64,000 bases of DNA from Castanea sativa (Eukaryota > Streptophyta > Magnoliopsida > Fagales > Fagaceae), in NCBI RefSeq assembly GCF_040712315.1, contig NC_134013.1, positions 33,391,001-33,455,000 on the forward strand. The letters run 5' to 3'. Position numbers and translations under genes: made by a program. This document shows positions 1 through 10,419 of this stretch, piece by piece (the first letter of the stretch is position 1; each line of letters begins with the position of its first letter). A model generated the notes under the pieces. The model worked only from the letters and a program-made list of their open reading frames with translations. It did not search any database and was not told where the DNA came from.

Positions 1-2160
1 TTATAGGTCTCTTTACAGACACCGCTGGGACCACCACCCCATTGATTACCTTTAATGAGAGGGGGATTACGTATTTGGCAGCCACTAATGCTAGGTGGTT
101 TCCTTACCTTACTAATGAAGGCATCCTCTTTGTTCATTATTCTGCCAACAAAGTGAGGGGATAATTTGATTTAGATCAGGACATACCTGATGACTTCATT
201 GCCATTCTAGAGTCCACTACTTTTGTTTGGCCAATTCTGGCCCTTGTGCTTTGGAGTTTTGGAGAAAACACTTCACGGTAGTCACCATTCCAGGTTCACA
301 GAGAGAGGGTGTTTGCACTACTGCAATACATGGGTATTGGCAGGCCGTGATGACTTCCTTTGGGCAAGAGTTGTTGGGTGGCCGCAGGTTTTCCCTTATT
401 CCTCTCAGAATCTTTATGCTATTATTTCTGCCAACCTACGGTTGTTACTCCCCACCAAGTCTGTGGTGGCATATGCTAGGAAACAGAGCATGTCTACCAT
501 ATTTAAGTGGCAAGAAAAGGAGAAAGGGTGGTATCTATATGCTGGTAAGTATCCTGTGGGTTGGGAGAAGAAGGTAAGGGTAATGAACCTTCTTGTGCTC
601 GTGAAGAAGGGCTCGGTGTCTTGGACCGCTAAGCCCAAATCTACCAAGAGAGAGGATAATTCTTCTGAGACCTGTTCCTTATAAGGGTGGTCTTCCTCCC
701 ATTGGCAACATAGTTCTTGAGAGCTCTCTTTCTCCTTCTGCTTGCACCAATTCTAGCAAGCGCTCTACTACATGCAAGCCTAAGCCCTCAACTCCAAGGC
801 TAACTACAGATGCTCCTCTTTCTAGTAAGACCCGTGGCAGTAAGAGGAAGACATCTCCACCACCCCCATCTGCCACTACCGAGAGAAAAGTATGTTATCT
901 CTAAACTTCAAATTTTTCTTTATTTTACTTATTTATGGAGCTTTCTTGTGGCTAACTCCACATGTATACTCATTCATCTCTCTCCCTTTTTTTTTCTTCC
1001 TAGGAAGTCTAAGCACAAGGAGGACACTTTTGTCACTCGCCCAATATTGCTTGATGAGCTCGAGTTTAAGGCACATTCTTTTCCTTTGGATGCATCTGCT
1101 TTACCATGTGTTGTTGTGTGCTATTTTTTCTCTTTTGCATGTTTATTTATTCGTTCCTTTTGTATTAACACCTGCCTTTTTCCTTCCTCTTTATTTTTTT
1201 TAAAGGTTGATCTTGAGCCCTTTTCTGTTTATCACCCCACAAGTGGGGAAGTCCCTGCTGCCATGGGCATGCCCATGGAGGGCTCCTTTGATTGGGCAGA
1301 TATCATGGTTGAAGTCATGACCTTTGCTTTTGCTGCTGCACAGGGGGCTCTTGCCGAGGCTCCGATTCCTTCACCCAAGCCTGTTCCTGTCGAGGAGAGT
1401 ACCTAGGCCGAGAGGGTTGGTGAGTCTGTTTCTATTCCTATTGAGATTCCTACTCCCTAGAAGGAGGTCACTCCTGCAGGTGCATTTCAGACTAGGAGTG
1501 CTTCTCCTGCTACCCCTCCTATCATCTCCGCCAGTGATCCTTTTGTTGCCTTTTCCTAGGTCGTGAAGGATGACTCCTTTTTAGTGGTCACTCCTTCATC
1601 CATTCCTTGCTCAACCACCCCAGGGCCTAGTGTAAACTTATCGTCTGATGAGGGATCCGAGGAAGTCCTTGAAGATTCCAAGGATGAGTTTGTCATAAAG
1701 ATGAGGGTTTCTAATTTTGATGAGGACGATGGCAGCGATGAGCAAGAAACCGAGGCTATGGGTATGTATCTTTTGTCCTTGAAAATTCTTTTTTTTTTTT
1801 TCTTCCTGTCATTTCCTAGTACAACTCCCTGATTACTTTGCATATCATTCTTCCTAGCCATAAACATTCCTAAGGATCCTAAGGTTGTAGCAGGCATCAT
1901 GATGCCTACGGCTCTTGCTTCTGTCATACTCGCAACCCTCACTCCTATGGGTCCTGGTAATTTCCCTTCTCTTGTACCTTCTTTAATCTTCATTATTGGA
2001 TTCATCTTTTCACTTTGTCTATTTCTTGTGAACTCATGGTCTATCTTATACTTCTTCCCATGTCCGACTCTTGTTAAGGTAGCTTCGTCTTCTCAGTTTG
2101 AGGTTGGCAACAATTCTTTCCATTTTCCTCCTACCCATTACACTTCTTTACTTCTCTAAC
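1..2160 (+). pseudogene. Antisense accessory gene of element 1, plant mobile domain (PMD)-like, left-truncated
   Basis: Reading rightward from base 3, a broken frame gives ITFNERGITYLAATNARWFP, then FDLDQDIPDDF, EFWRKHFTVVTIPGSQREG, HGYWQAVMTSFGQELLG and KSVVAYARKQS. I recognise this as the transposon-type PMD (aminotransferase-like) family. It is a fold also found in host MAIN/MAIL proteins and known in gypsy and MULE elements. Stops occur at about 162 and frames change at about 230 and 400. A Ser/Pro/Lys-rich tail and an acidic segment (about 1,630-1,760) follow. Intron-like signals GTATGT/TTCCTAG at 890-1,003, an acceptor near 1,204, and GTATGT/TTCCTAG at about 1,760-1,858 suggest it was spliced. 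It lies antisense to pol, where Tat elements carry extra genes. Its 5' end is outside the window. Confidence 0.55.
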
Positions 2161-2424
2161 ACTTATTTGATAAGTCTGGCATGACTTATATATTTTGGGT
2201 CTGTAATCTATTATGCTACATCTACTATAGCTATTATCATGCTTATGATACAGTACGTTTTGTTAATACTTGATGGTCTTCATTACTTTTGTTTTCCACT
2301 CTTAATGATCAACTCAAATAAAGGAAACACACTACAACACTTTCTTGTGACATTATCCCTTGCAAGGGTGGTCACTTGGAGGAAAGAAAAAAAACAAGAG
2401 AAAGGAACAACTACATAATGTTTC

Positions 2425-2986
2425 TTAGGCATAATAATGTTTTAACCATTTGCCATTGATATGATCCATTAGGTCTTTTCCATCCATTTTGGTCAAATGA
2501 TAATACACACTTGCATGTACTTCCCTTATCACGAAGGGTCCCTCCCATTTTGACAAGAATTTAGATAGTCCTACCATACATCGCTTGATGTGGTCTACTG
2601 TCTTCAATACAAGTTTTCCTTCTGCGAACAACTTTTCTTTAGTCGTCCTGCCATAAGTTTCAGTCATCTTTTGCCTATATCTGCGGCTGTGCTCTTGGGC
2701 CTCATCCCTTTTCTCATCTAACCCCTCTAGGTTCTCGCATATTTTTGCCACAAAGACTCCCTTCTCTTTTTATTTCTTTAGTGCCTGCATAACCTTTAAA
2801 AAAGGTATCATTACTTCTGTTGGGCTCATTACCTCTGTTTCATAGACTAAGGAGAAGGGAGAAAATCATATGGCAGACTTAGGCAAACTTCGGTAGGCCC
2901 AAAGGGCATTTGGCAGATGTGTCACCCATCCTCTAATATATTCCTAACTCATCTTGATGAGAGTTTTGTTTGTTGCCTCTTCCTAC
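2425..2986 (-). pseudogene. Integrase C-terminal part of element 1 (after the nested LTR)
   Basis: Minus-strand translation begins EEATNKTLIKMS, which is the region holding the catalytic glutamate in gypsy integrases. It continues through WVTHLPNALWAYRSLPKSA, FSPFSLVYETEVMSP and the C-terminal KWEGPFVIREVHASVYYHLT motif, ending NGKWLKHYYA. An in-frame stop follows KMS. This piece is the direct continuation of the integrase core at 5,042-5,393; the two are separated only by the solo LTR. The reading frame is otherwise largely kept. Confidence 0.8.
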
Positions 2987-5041
2987 TGTGGTAGGCCTTT
3001 TTGAGATTATGGGTTGGGCTTCCTCCTGCCATACTTTGGCCCAAAGGTTCTGTGTAGGAGAGTTAGGACGGCCTGATTGCAACTTACCTCAAATCAGCTT
3101 GTGCATAAACTAGAGCCCTTTTGTCAATACCTTGGTCACGTGCCCAAGCCAAATGACTGTTACAAGAAAGTTATGGCAGACAAGTATAATATAACAACAA
3201 TTGAAGGAAAGCGCTTACTGTTAGTCAAAAGAATTCCCAAAAATAAAGAAAATAGTAGTATGGCAATGAAGATGCAATGAAATGACAATAATGAAGATGA
3301 GATAACACGAATATGTAATCAATAAGAAAACAAAGAAGAAACGGTTAGTCTGCCACACTTGATTGCCTCACAGAGTTAAGACCAAAGAGGGAACCACATT
3401 GTCAATGTGGGTAATCTCACAGGAAAGTCCTGCCATGGAAATTACCCATTTTGATAGAATGGGCCTGAATGGCTTATGTTCCAGAAATCCTTAATCTTCA
3501 ATAGAGGGTAAGCTTTTAAAGGGAGAGAAGGGGATGAGCTTATTGGTGCATGTCTACCATCTCACTCTTACCTACTCTCTTTGTTTTTTTCTTTCTTTTC
3601 TCCAAGTTTTTTGCTCTCTATTTTTACTCTCTTGTTCCGTGTTTTTGTGATGTGTTATGTTGCGTGTTCTTTCTTAGTTGTAGTTGTGTTGTTCTTACTG
3701 TCCTATTCTACTATGTTGTGTTACTGTGCACAACGGAGGCTCCTTTTATAATGCCTGTCGTGACTGGTTTTTATCATTTCACCCCTTAACCACTTTTGTC
3801 TGGGTGTGGGTATCCTTCTAAACCACCCACTGGTTTGTCAGCTGCTTAGCCACCACTACTTACCTATGCTGGTTATACCACATCCCATTACCAAACAAAG
3901 AGCCTTATTTTGTTTGCTTGTTCACCGTGACATTCCCATCCAGATAAGGGTGGGTATTTTCTCTCACTATCCCTCATGGCATGCATCTAATGATTCCAAC
4001 CCATCTTCCCTCTTTTGGTTAGTATGTCATCCCAGCAGGATATTTTTCCCAAAAAGTTTGAGCGAGAAGCCCAGAATAGGCTTCCCCCTTCTCCCCACCA
4101 TCAGACTATACGCTCTCTTACCTCTAACCCATGGCCTACCACTCCAATATTGGTTGGGTACAGGTTAGTGGTGCCTAAACCTTGTGCGTGCTCCATTTCT
4201 GTATGTGTCCATAGCTTATCTTCTGCTTATGCGTTTGCCATGACCTGAAGGCTCGTCTATGTATTTTGCTGCTCATTCTTGGCCTCTTGTGGCGTGGATA
4301 GATTTCTAAGCCTTTATTCTTTATAGCTTGCTTCCTTCCTAGACTGGGCCTTACTTGATTGTGGGCTTTTCTTCTTTTAAACCCGTTCTTTTTTCTTTCC
4401 GTAGTTCTGCTAGCACTTCTGTCATGCCATCTTACCATTCCTGCTGTGCTGTTACACGAACTGTGCTTGTTGGGCTTTCTTTCAGGTTTGCTGTACACTT
4501 TTCCTTTGCTTAATTCTAGTGGCCCAGTGTTATCATTTAGGCTAGTATTCATATTAGTTTGGGCTTTCTTGACCCTCTCCATTGCTTCTAGGCTTCCTTG
4601 GCCCATTTCATCCATTTGGGCATCCTTTGCCCATTTCCTTCTCCTGGGCATCCTTGGCTCATTCAAATTCTTCACTCCCATAGGCCTTTGCTAAGTCATT
4701 TGGGCTTCCTCGGCCCAAATTTTCACATCCTTTTCCTATGGGGGTTTATGGGCTTGCCATTACCCCATTACTCACTTAATTCATTTACTTCAGGCCTCTT
4801 TAGCCCATTCTTGCTTGTTTTCTATTTCTCATAGTACCCATGGGTTTATTACTTCTCTCTCTAGTCTTGTTTAGGCCCGCATGCTTTCTTTAAGGCCCAT
4901 TTGTTATTTTCTAGGTCTATAACCCATTATTCCTGCCATTCAAGCTGAATAGTTTTTCTTCCCAATTTACTAACTCTTTTTCCTCTCATATTGTTAGGCT
5001 TCTTCTTGCTATTGGGCCTCTAGCCAAATTGAGCATCAACA
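2987..5041 (-). mobile_element. Solo LTR nested in the integrase of element 1
   Basis: The plus strand starts TGTGGTAGGCC and ends GAGCATCAACA, so on the minus strand the LTR runs TGTTGATGC...CCACA (TG..CA). It is flanked by CCTAC (2,982-2,986) and CCTGC (5,042-5,046), a 5-bp TSD with one change. Removing the LTR and one TSD copy rejoins integrase as GNGQ-EEATNKT in one frame, which confirms both boundaries. Its right 1.65 kb is clearly similar to the LTR at the right end of element 1, so a related element inserted here and recombined to a solo LTR. Open frames inside it (for example 3,550-3,789) are T-rich and not gene-like. Confidence 0.9.
4565..4720. repeat. Short imperfect GGGC..GGCCCA repeats inside the gypsy LTRs
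   Basis: A motif like GGGCTTCCTTGGCCCATTTC recurs about every 28-35 bp (five to six times), and again in the other LTR at about 11,785-12,015. Each unit is a weak palindrome (GGGC...GCCC). It is shared by both LTRs, so it belongs to the LTR family and did not arise locally. Confidence 0.6.
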
Positions 5042-5893
5042 CCTGCCCATTTCCTTAAGGATAATAAGGCGATGATCGATGGTGTTTGACCTAATAAAAT
5101 TCCAGCATCGTTCTTACTTCACTGTTGACAAATGGAGTACCATTGTCACTTATGATCCTATAAGGTACCCCATATCTGACAATTATGTTTTTCTTGATAA
5201 AGTTTGGCACAACTCCTCCTATGTTTTTACGAAGTGGTATGGCCTTGGCCCATTTGGTGAAGTATTCAGTAGCCATGAGGATCCATATGTACCCATAAGA
5301 AGGACCATAGGGTGACCATGCTATGTAGGCTTTATGGTGGGTGTGGATCAAGTTGGCCTGTACTTGGCAACTGTGGCATTTTTTCACGAATTCTGTCGTG
5401 TCCTTATTTATAGTGGGCTAATAATAGCCCATCTGTAGCATACACCAATATAACTTTTTCTTTCCTTGGTACTTTCCACATTCCCCTATGTGTACCCCCT
5501 TATCATTTTTCCAGCTTCTTCGGGTCCTAAACATCATAATAGGTCCCTATCGTACCCCTTTTTGAAAAGGATTCCCTCATGTAAAAAGTAGCAAGCTGCT
5601 AGCTTCTTGAGCTTATATCTTTCACTGTACTTATGTGGCAGGACACCTTCTACCAAGTACTGCACGAATGGACTTCTCCAATCTTCACTGCTGAACACAG
5701 CATAACTTTCTTCCCTATCCATAGCCAAATGGTAGGCCTCGCATTGGGTTTGGACTAGGTCTACGTCCTTAGCCATGCTTAGCAAATAAAAATTCGCTCT
5801 CTGAAGTTTGCGGTAAAGGTTAATCTCACTGCAGAACCCGCAAGTCTTGCCATGTAACCCTTTTAGTTTTCTTCGGGTCTTCGTGCCCCACAC
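5042..5893 (-). pseudogene. Integrase zinc-binding and core domain of element 1
   Basis: Reading leftward from about 5,893, the track includes HEGILFKKGYDRDLL, then the degenerate HHCC region ending KKCHSCQVQANLIH. The core then shows TEYFTKWAKAIPLR and IISDNGTPFVNSEVRTMLEFY, then HHRSSPYYP and GNGQ. The usual D of the first catalytic motif (family form DYFTKW) is E here; the second D (SDNG) is present; the glutamate lies beyond the nested LTR. Several frameshifts and stops separate the blocks. It is not functional. Confidence 0.8.
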
Positions 5894-7063
5894 ATCTTAT
5901 CAAAATTCCTCGTGGCATTCTGCGATATAGTTCCCCTTTCATTAGTATGTAGTCCTTTAATGTTTTCAGATCTGCCAGATCTCCCTTTTTTAACAGAGCG
6001 TCCTTAATGGGAACTCTCCAATCCTCCCCACACCCTTGCTTTTCCTAAAATCTTTCCTGCAATATTTCAACAATAGACTCTTCTCGTTTGCTAACTTCGA
6101 CTCTGGTACTATTTCCTTCAAACGCTATTTGTGAGCCTAAAGCAGCTAGCGCATCTGCGTATCGATTCTCACTTCTCTGGGCGTGCTCTATCTTGAATGT
6201 GGAAAACCTTTCTTTCATTTTCTAGGCCAGCATCCTATACGGAGCCAAACTCAGTTTCTTCAATGAGAAACTCCCTCTAGCTTGGCAAACCACCAAGTTG
6301 GAGTCACCTATTACTTTCAAATGTTTAATCCCCATCTCGAGGGCTATGGCTAGCCCAGCAAGATAGGCCTCGTATTTTGCAATGTTGTTGGAACACAAAC
6401 CAATTTGAATGAGAATGCCATGGTCTTTTCTCCTTCATGGTAAAGGACCACTCCTATGCCCCTGAGTTTGTTGTAATGGAGCCATTGAATTTCATGACCC
6501 ATTGCTCTCTGGTTACTTCTGTTGTGGCAACTTCTTTTAGAACTTCATCGTCTAAAGGAAATTCCTCTTCACTTGAAAATTAGGCTAGCAGGTCCACTAT
6601 GGCTTGACTTTTTACCGCATTGGTTTTCTCGCCTTCAAGTCATATTGCGACAATTGTAACAATCACTGAGATATCTTCCAGAGAGAATAGGTTGTCAAAG
6701 AAGGGCTTTGATTGCATGAGACTTTGTCTTTAGGTGTATCTTGTAAGCCAAGAAGTAATGGCGTAATCTTTATAATGCATAAACTATTGCCAGGCCCTTT
6801 TGGCTCTAGGGAAGCACGTTTCCGCATCCCTTAGGGCGCGACTTATGTATTGAACTGGTTGTTCGACACCACCTCCATCCTCTTGGGCTATCAAAGCACC
6901 TATGGCAAATGGGCTTGAGGCCAAATAAAGCAGTAGTGACTTTTTTCAAATTGGGGCTTGCACCGTAGGGAGGTTTGTAATGATCTGTTATAGCCTTCGA
7001 AAGGCTGCTTGCTGCGCTTTTCCCCACTTGAAGCCTTATCCGTTCTTTAGCAATTTGGTGCAA
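5894..7063 (-). pseudogene. RNase H and second (Tat-type) RNase H of element 1
   Basis: At 6,806-7,063 the gypsy RNase H is readable (LLLYLASSPFAIGALIAQED, then VQYISRALRDAETCFPRAKR). About 300 bp further on, at 6,300-6,520, a second RNase H appears: VMKFNGSIT, GGIGVVLYHEG and AFSFKLV, in two frames. Dual RNase H is a trait of Tat retrotransposons. The segment down to 5,900 (KREESIVEILQERF, DALLKKGDLADLKTLKDY) is the usual linker to integrase. Many stops are present. Confidence 0.7.
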
Positions 7064-8127
7064 GTTGAAGTAATTGATGCTAAACTCGAAATGAACCTCA
7101 GGATGTAGGAAACCTTCCCTAGAAAACTGTTCAATTCCTTCACTATGGCCGGTAGCTTCATGGTTGCTATGGTTGTGGCTTTAGCTGGGTCCACATCTAT
7201 TCCCTTGCTGTAGACCAAGAATCCCAGAAACTTCCCTACAAACACTCCGAAAGTACATTTTAGTGGATTCATTCTTAGCTTGAAAAGTTTGCACCTTTCA
7301 AATACCTTTCTTAACACTTTAGCATGATCTTTTCGCCTTCTTAACTTCACTACTATGTCATCCATATAGTCTTCTAGCTTACGGTGCATCATGTCGTGAA
7401 ATATGACAATCATCATGCGCTGGTAAGTTGCACCTGCATTTTTCAACCCAAAAGGCATCACAGCATAGTAGAAATTTCCTATAGGCATTCTGAAAACGGT
7501 TTCTTCGCATCTTTTAGCGCCATTCGAATCTGGTTGTACCTACTGAACCCATCCATGACGGAAAACATGGCATTTCCTACTGCAGACTATCAACAGGTAT
7601 ATGTTGGACAACGGGAATTCGTCTTTAAGGCAGACTGGGTTAAGGCTTCTGAAGTCCACATAGCACCTTATCTATCCATTTTTCTTCTTTACTGGCACAA
7701 TATTGGACAACTATCGTGGATGTTGGATGGGCTTGATGAAGCCAGCTGCTAGCAACTTTTGCACTTCCCTCACTATCTGTTCTTCTATTTTGGTGTGAAA
7801 TACTCTGGCAGGTTGAGCCACTGGCTTAGCCTCAAGATCTACGTTGAGCGTGTGCATCACTAGTCTTGGATCTAGCCCAAGCATCTTGTTGTAGTCTCAT
7901 GCAAAAACATCTCTAAACTCTTTTAACAGCAAGATCAACTTCGCCTTTTTGTCCTCTAACAACTTTGAACTTATTGAAATGGGTCTTGACTTTTGCGAGT
8001 CTGTACCCATGTTAACTTCTTCTAACTTCTCTTCTGCCGTTACCTGTGTGTCTTTTTCTGCTGTAACCTCCTTTTTATTTTTTGTGTTGCTGTCCTCATC
8101 TGAATTTTCTTGGGCCACACAGCACAT
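7036..8127 (-). pseudogene. Reverse transcriptase of element 1
   Basis: The N-terminal lead (LLEDKKAKLILLLKEFRDVFA, near 7,900) is followed by readable RT motifs: EIEEQIVREVQKLL-like, GFIKPIQHP, NIVPVKKKNG, YVDFRSLN, then MPFGLKNAGATYQRMM and the active-site box YMDDIVVK near 7,360. LGFLVYSKGIDVDP follows, and the connection region ends near 7,036. Stops occur at DVFA*DYNK, HPR*LSN and KNG*IRC, and a frame change lies near 7,560. Most stops are consistent with G-to-A changes in Trp or Gln codons, as expected of an old silenced copy. Confidence 0.85.
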
Positions 8128-8274
8128 TAAACTTTTATGCTATGCTCCTTATCCGGGACCCCCTCGTACACTATAGGTGGGCCCCGCACACCTTCATAAT
8201 TTGTAGCCTATCTTGTCGTTAGGTGTTTGAACCCTGACGCATTGTGGCGTACCACTTGACTCTGAAGTGGGCAC

Positions 8275-9450
8275 TTATTTCCTCTTCTTCCTCCGCATTA
8301 GCAGCTCTCTCAGATCAGGCTCAGGGTCATCCTGGATGTCCTCCCACCAAGGGACGAAGGTACCTTGCAGTTTAGACACTGAACTTTCAGTAGATGATGG
8401 CCATTCATCATAGAACATGGTTTCTACTAAGTGGGCTTCTGCTTGCTCAAACAATGACGGATTTGCCGCTATCCATATCATCCTGCTATTCAATCTCCCC
8501 TTCATGCACTAATGATAGGTAAATGGGACTACCCGGTGCTTGTGCAACCACGGTCTTCCCAATAATATATGATATGAAACTTCTGTTTTCACTACATGGA
8601 AGCAGACCAAGGAGGCTATTGGCCCCACTTTCAGCCACAGCTGAATGTAGTCTGCAATTTACTCACCCCTTCCTCCAATTCCCGTTACTTCCATTGGGCA
8701 TCCCTAGATTTTCCCTTCTGAAATCCCTGCAGCTTGTAGTGTGCTAAGCAGAATGAGAATCACTGATGCGCCTGTGTCAACTAAGACTTTCTTGATGGGG
8801 ATTTGGTTCATGGAGGCTGCCAAGTAGAGAGGTCTCATGTGGTCTAAATATCCTACTTCCTTGTCTTCGTCACTAAAAGTGATCTTATTAGTGTCTTGTA
8901 GGAAGTCTTTGTCAGCTCTAGTTTCTATAGACAAGCATTCTACTCCTACCCCTGAGGCAATACTTACTAGAGCCTCTATGGCAATTCTTCGATAGTTGGT
9001 TGTAAGTTCCAGTAGATCAAATAGGTTCTTGAACCTAGAGCTTCTTTGCAAGGTGGTAATTTCTGCGGTGGGCAGGGTCGGCCTTTCTTCTTTCTCTTCT
9101 CCTAAATCTGTGCAAATAACAACTGTTGTTGCCCCCTTTCCTTTGCAGTTTGGGAGTGGGTTTCTTTGTACTTCTGGCTGGTTCTGCGATGCACTAGTTT
9201 GCGAAGCCCCTAGCATTCTAAGGGTAGAGTGTTGCATATAATTGTGCAAACAACATAAGCGTGGGTCTCTCTGCTTTTCCTCAATGGGTTCTTTAGAAAC
9301 TTGATTGGGCTTGAAGACCCCATCTGTAATCCATTTATCCAAGAGCACATATAGCTCCTTTAATGTACAGGGTAGTGGCGAGGGGGTCTTGTACTCCCTC
9401 CCATCTAATTTCCTCTTCTTTTCGCCAGTAGATATTGCCAGAGCTTGCAA
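8275..9450 (-). pseudogene. Gag C-terminus and aspartic protease of element 1
   Basis: One long open stretch at 8,704-9,450 begins MQALAISTGEKKRKLDGREY and ends with the retropepsin motif KKVLVDTGASVILILLSTLQ near 8,760 (D-T-G triad intact). The following segment, SYHILLGRPWLHKHRVVP then RLNSRMIWIAANPSLFEQAE, is the protease-RT linker. Stops lie near 8,703 and 8,520. The polyprotein would release gag, protease and pol parts; here it is inactivated. Confidence 0.8.
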
Positions 9451-9458
9451 TGTTTACC

Positions 9459-10405
9459 CCTGTTCTTTGGGTTTGTCAGAGCTTGGCCTTATTGATGGGC
9501 GGTCTTCTTGGCCTTTTGTAATAGCTATGCGAACTGGGAAATTTTCAAATTCTCCAGGACAACTCTGTACTCCATGATCATGTTATTCAAACACATTTCC
9601 ACCAATGTCTTTTCTTCACAGTGATCATAGCAATTGAGGGCTATGTCCTTGAATCTTTTAATGTACTCCATCAGGTCTTTGCCGCTCCTTTGCTTAGTTC
9701 CTTGCAAAGTTGCAAGCATTACTATCTATTCTCCATGAAAGTACTTGGTGCAAAATACATCCACCATGTCGTCCCATGTCAGGATTGACCCTGTCTTCAA
9801 ATTGATGTACCAAGTGTACACCTGGTCACATAGGGATTTGGAAAACTCCCAAAGACACAAATCCTCATCTGCTACATAGGGACCGAGGGTGTCAATAAAC
9901 TTACTCATGTGTTCAATAGCACTTTCCCTTCTACCATCGTATTGTGCAAAAGTTCGCGGTTCATATCTCTTTAGATATGGCTTGTTAAGTATCCTTGGCG
10001 GGTAAGGAGGCCTTCGCGCATAGAATCTCTCCTTGGGCTCTTTGGCCCTTTCTTGCTCTAAAAGTGCCGCAACTTCGGCCATGGTAATGAAACGCTATTC
10101 TACGTTCTGCAAGCCACCCCTTACAAGGGTTTCTTCCTTGTCTACCGCATTCTTTGGGTTATGCTGGCTTCCTTTCTCTTTCATCTTGTCCGCCTTCATC
10201 TAGAGAATTTCTTCCATCAGCTGCTATTAAGAATGCTGCACAGATTGTAGCACCTCAATAAAATGTTGGTATTATTAACAGGGACTCTTTGTTGTTGCTG
10301 TAGTCCAACCCCCACTCTGTTAACACCTTTTGCTTGATTGGGCTAGGGCTGGTGCTAGTGGGGCGTGGCTGGCCTTGACTCTACTTGTGAGAGCACGACA
10401 CTCAT
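9459..10405 (-). pseudogene. Gag polyprotein N-terminal region of element 1
   Basis: The most upstream candidate start is at 10,405 (MSVVLSQVESRPATPH then a stop). A continuous stretch from 10,082 reads MAEVAALLEQERAKEPKERF, PPYPPRILNKPYLKRYEPRT, then EFSKSLCDQVYTWYINLKTG and WDDMVDVFCTKYFHGE: the retrotransposon gag domain. After a frame change at about 9,722 it continues MLATLQGTKQRSGKDLMEYI and CYDHCEEKTLVEMCLNNMI, ending QFA near 9,525. Stops and frameshifts rule out function. Confidence 0.8.
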
Positions 10406-10419
10406 GTTTCACGTCACAG

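Noticed and set aside
3550..4834. Several plus-strand open frames rich in Phe/Leu/Ser
   Set aside because: They lie wholly inside the solo LTR, in pyrimidine-rich DNA, and are antisense to the element. Similar frames recur in the other LTR (10,812-12,314) without conserved protein sequence.
7384..7752. 122-codon plus-strand frame
   Set aside because: Antisense shadow of the reverse transcriptase region, no recognisable motif.
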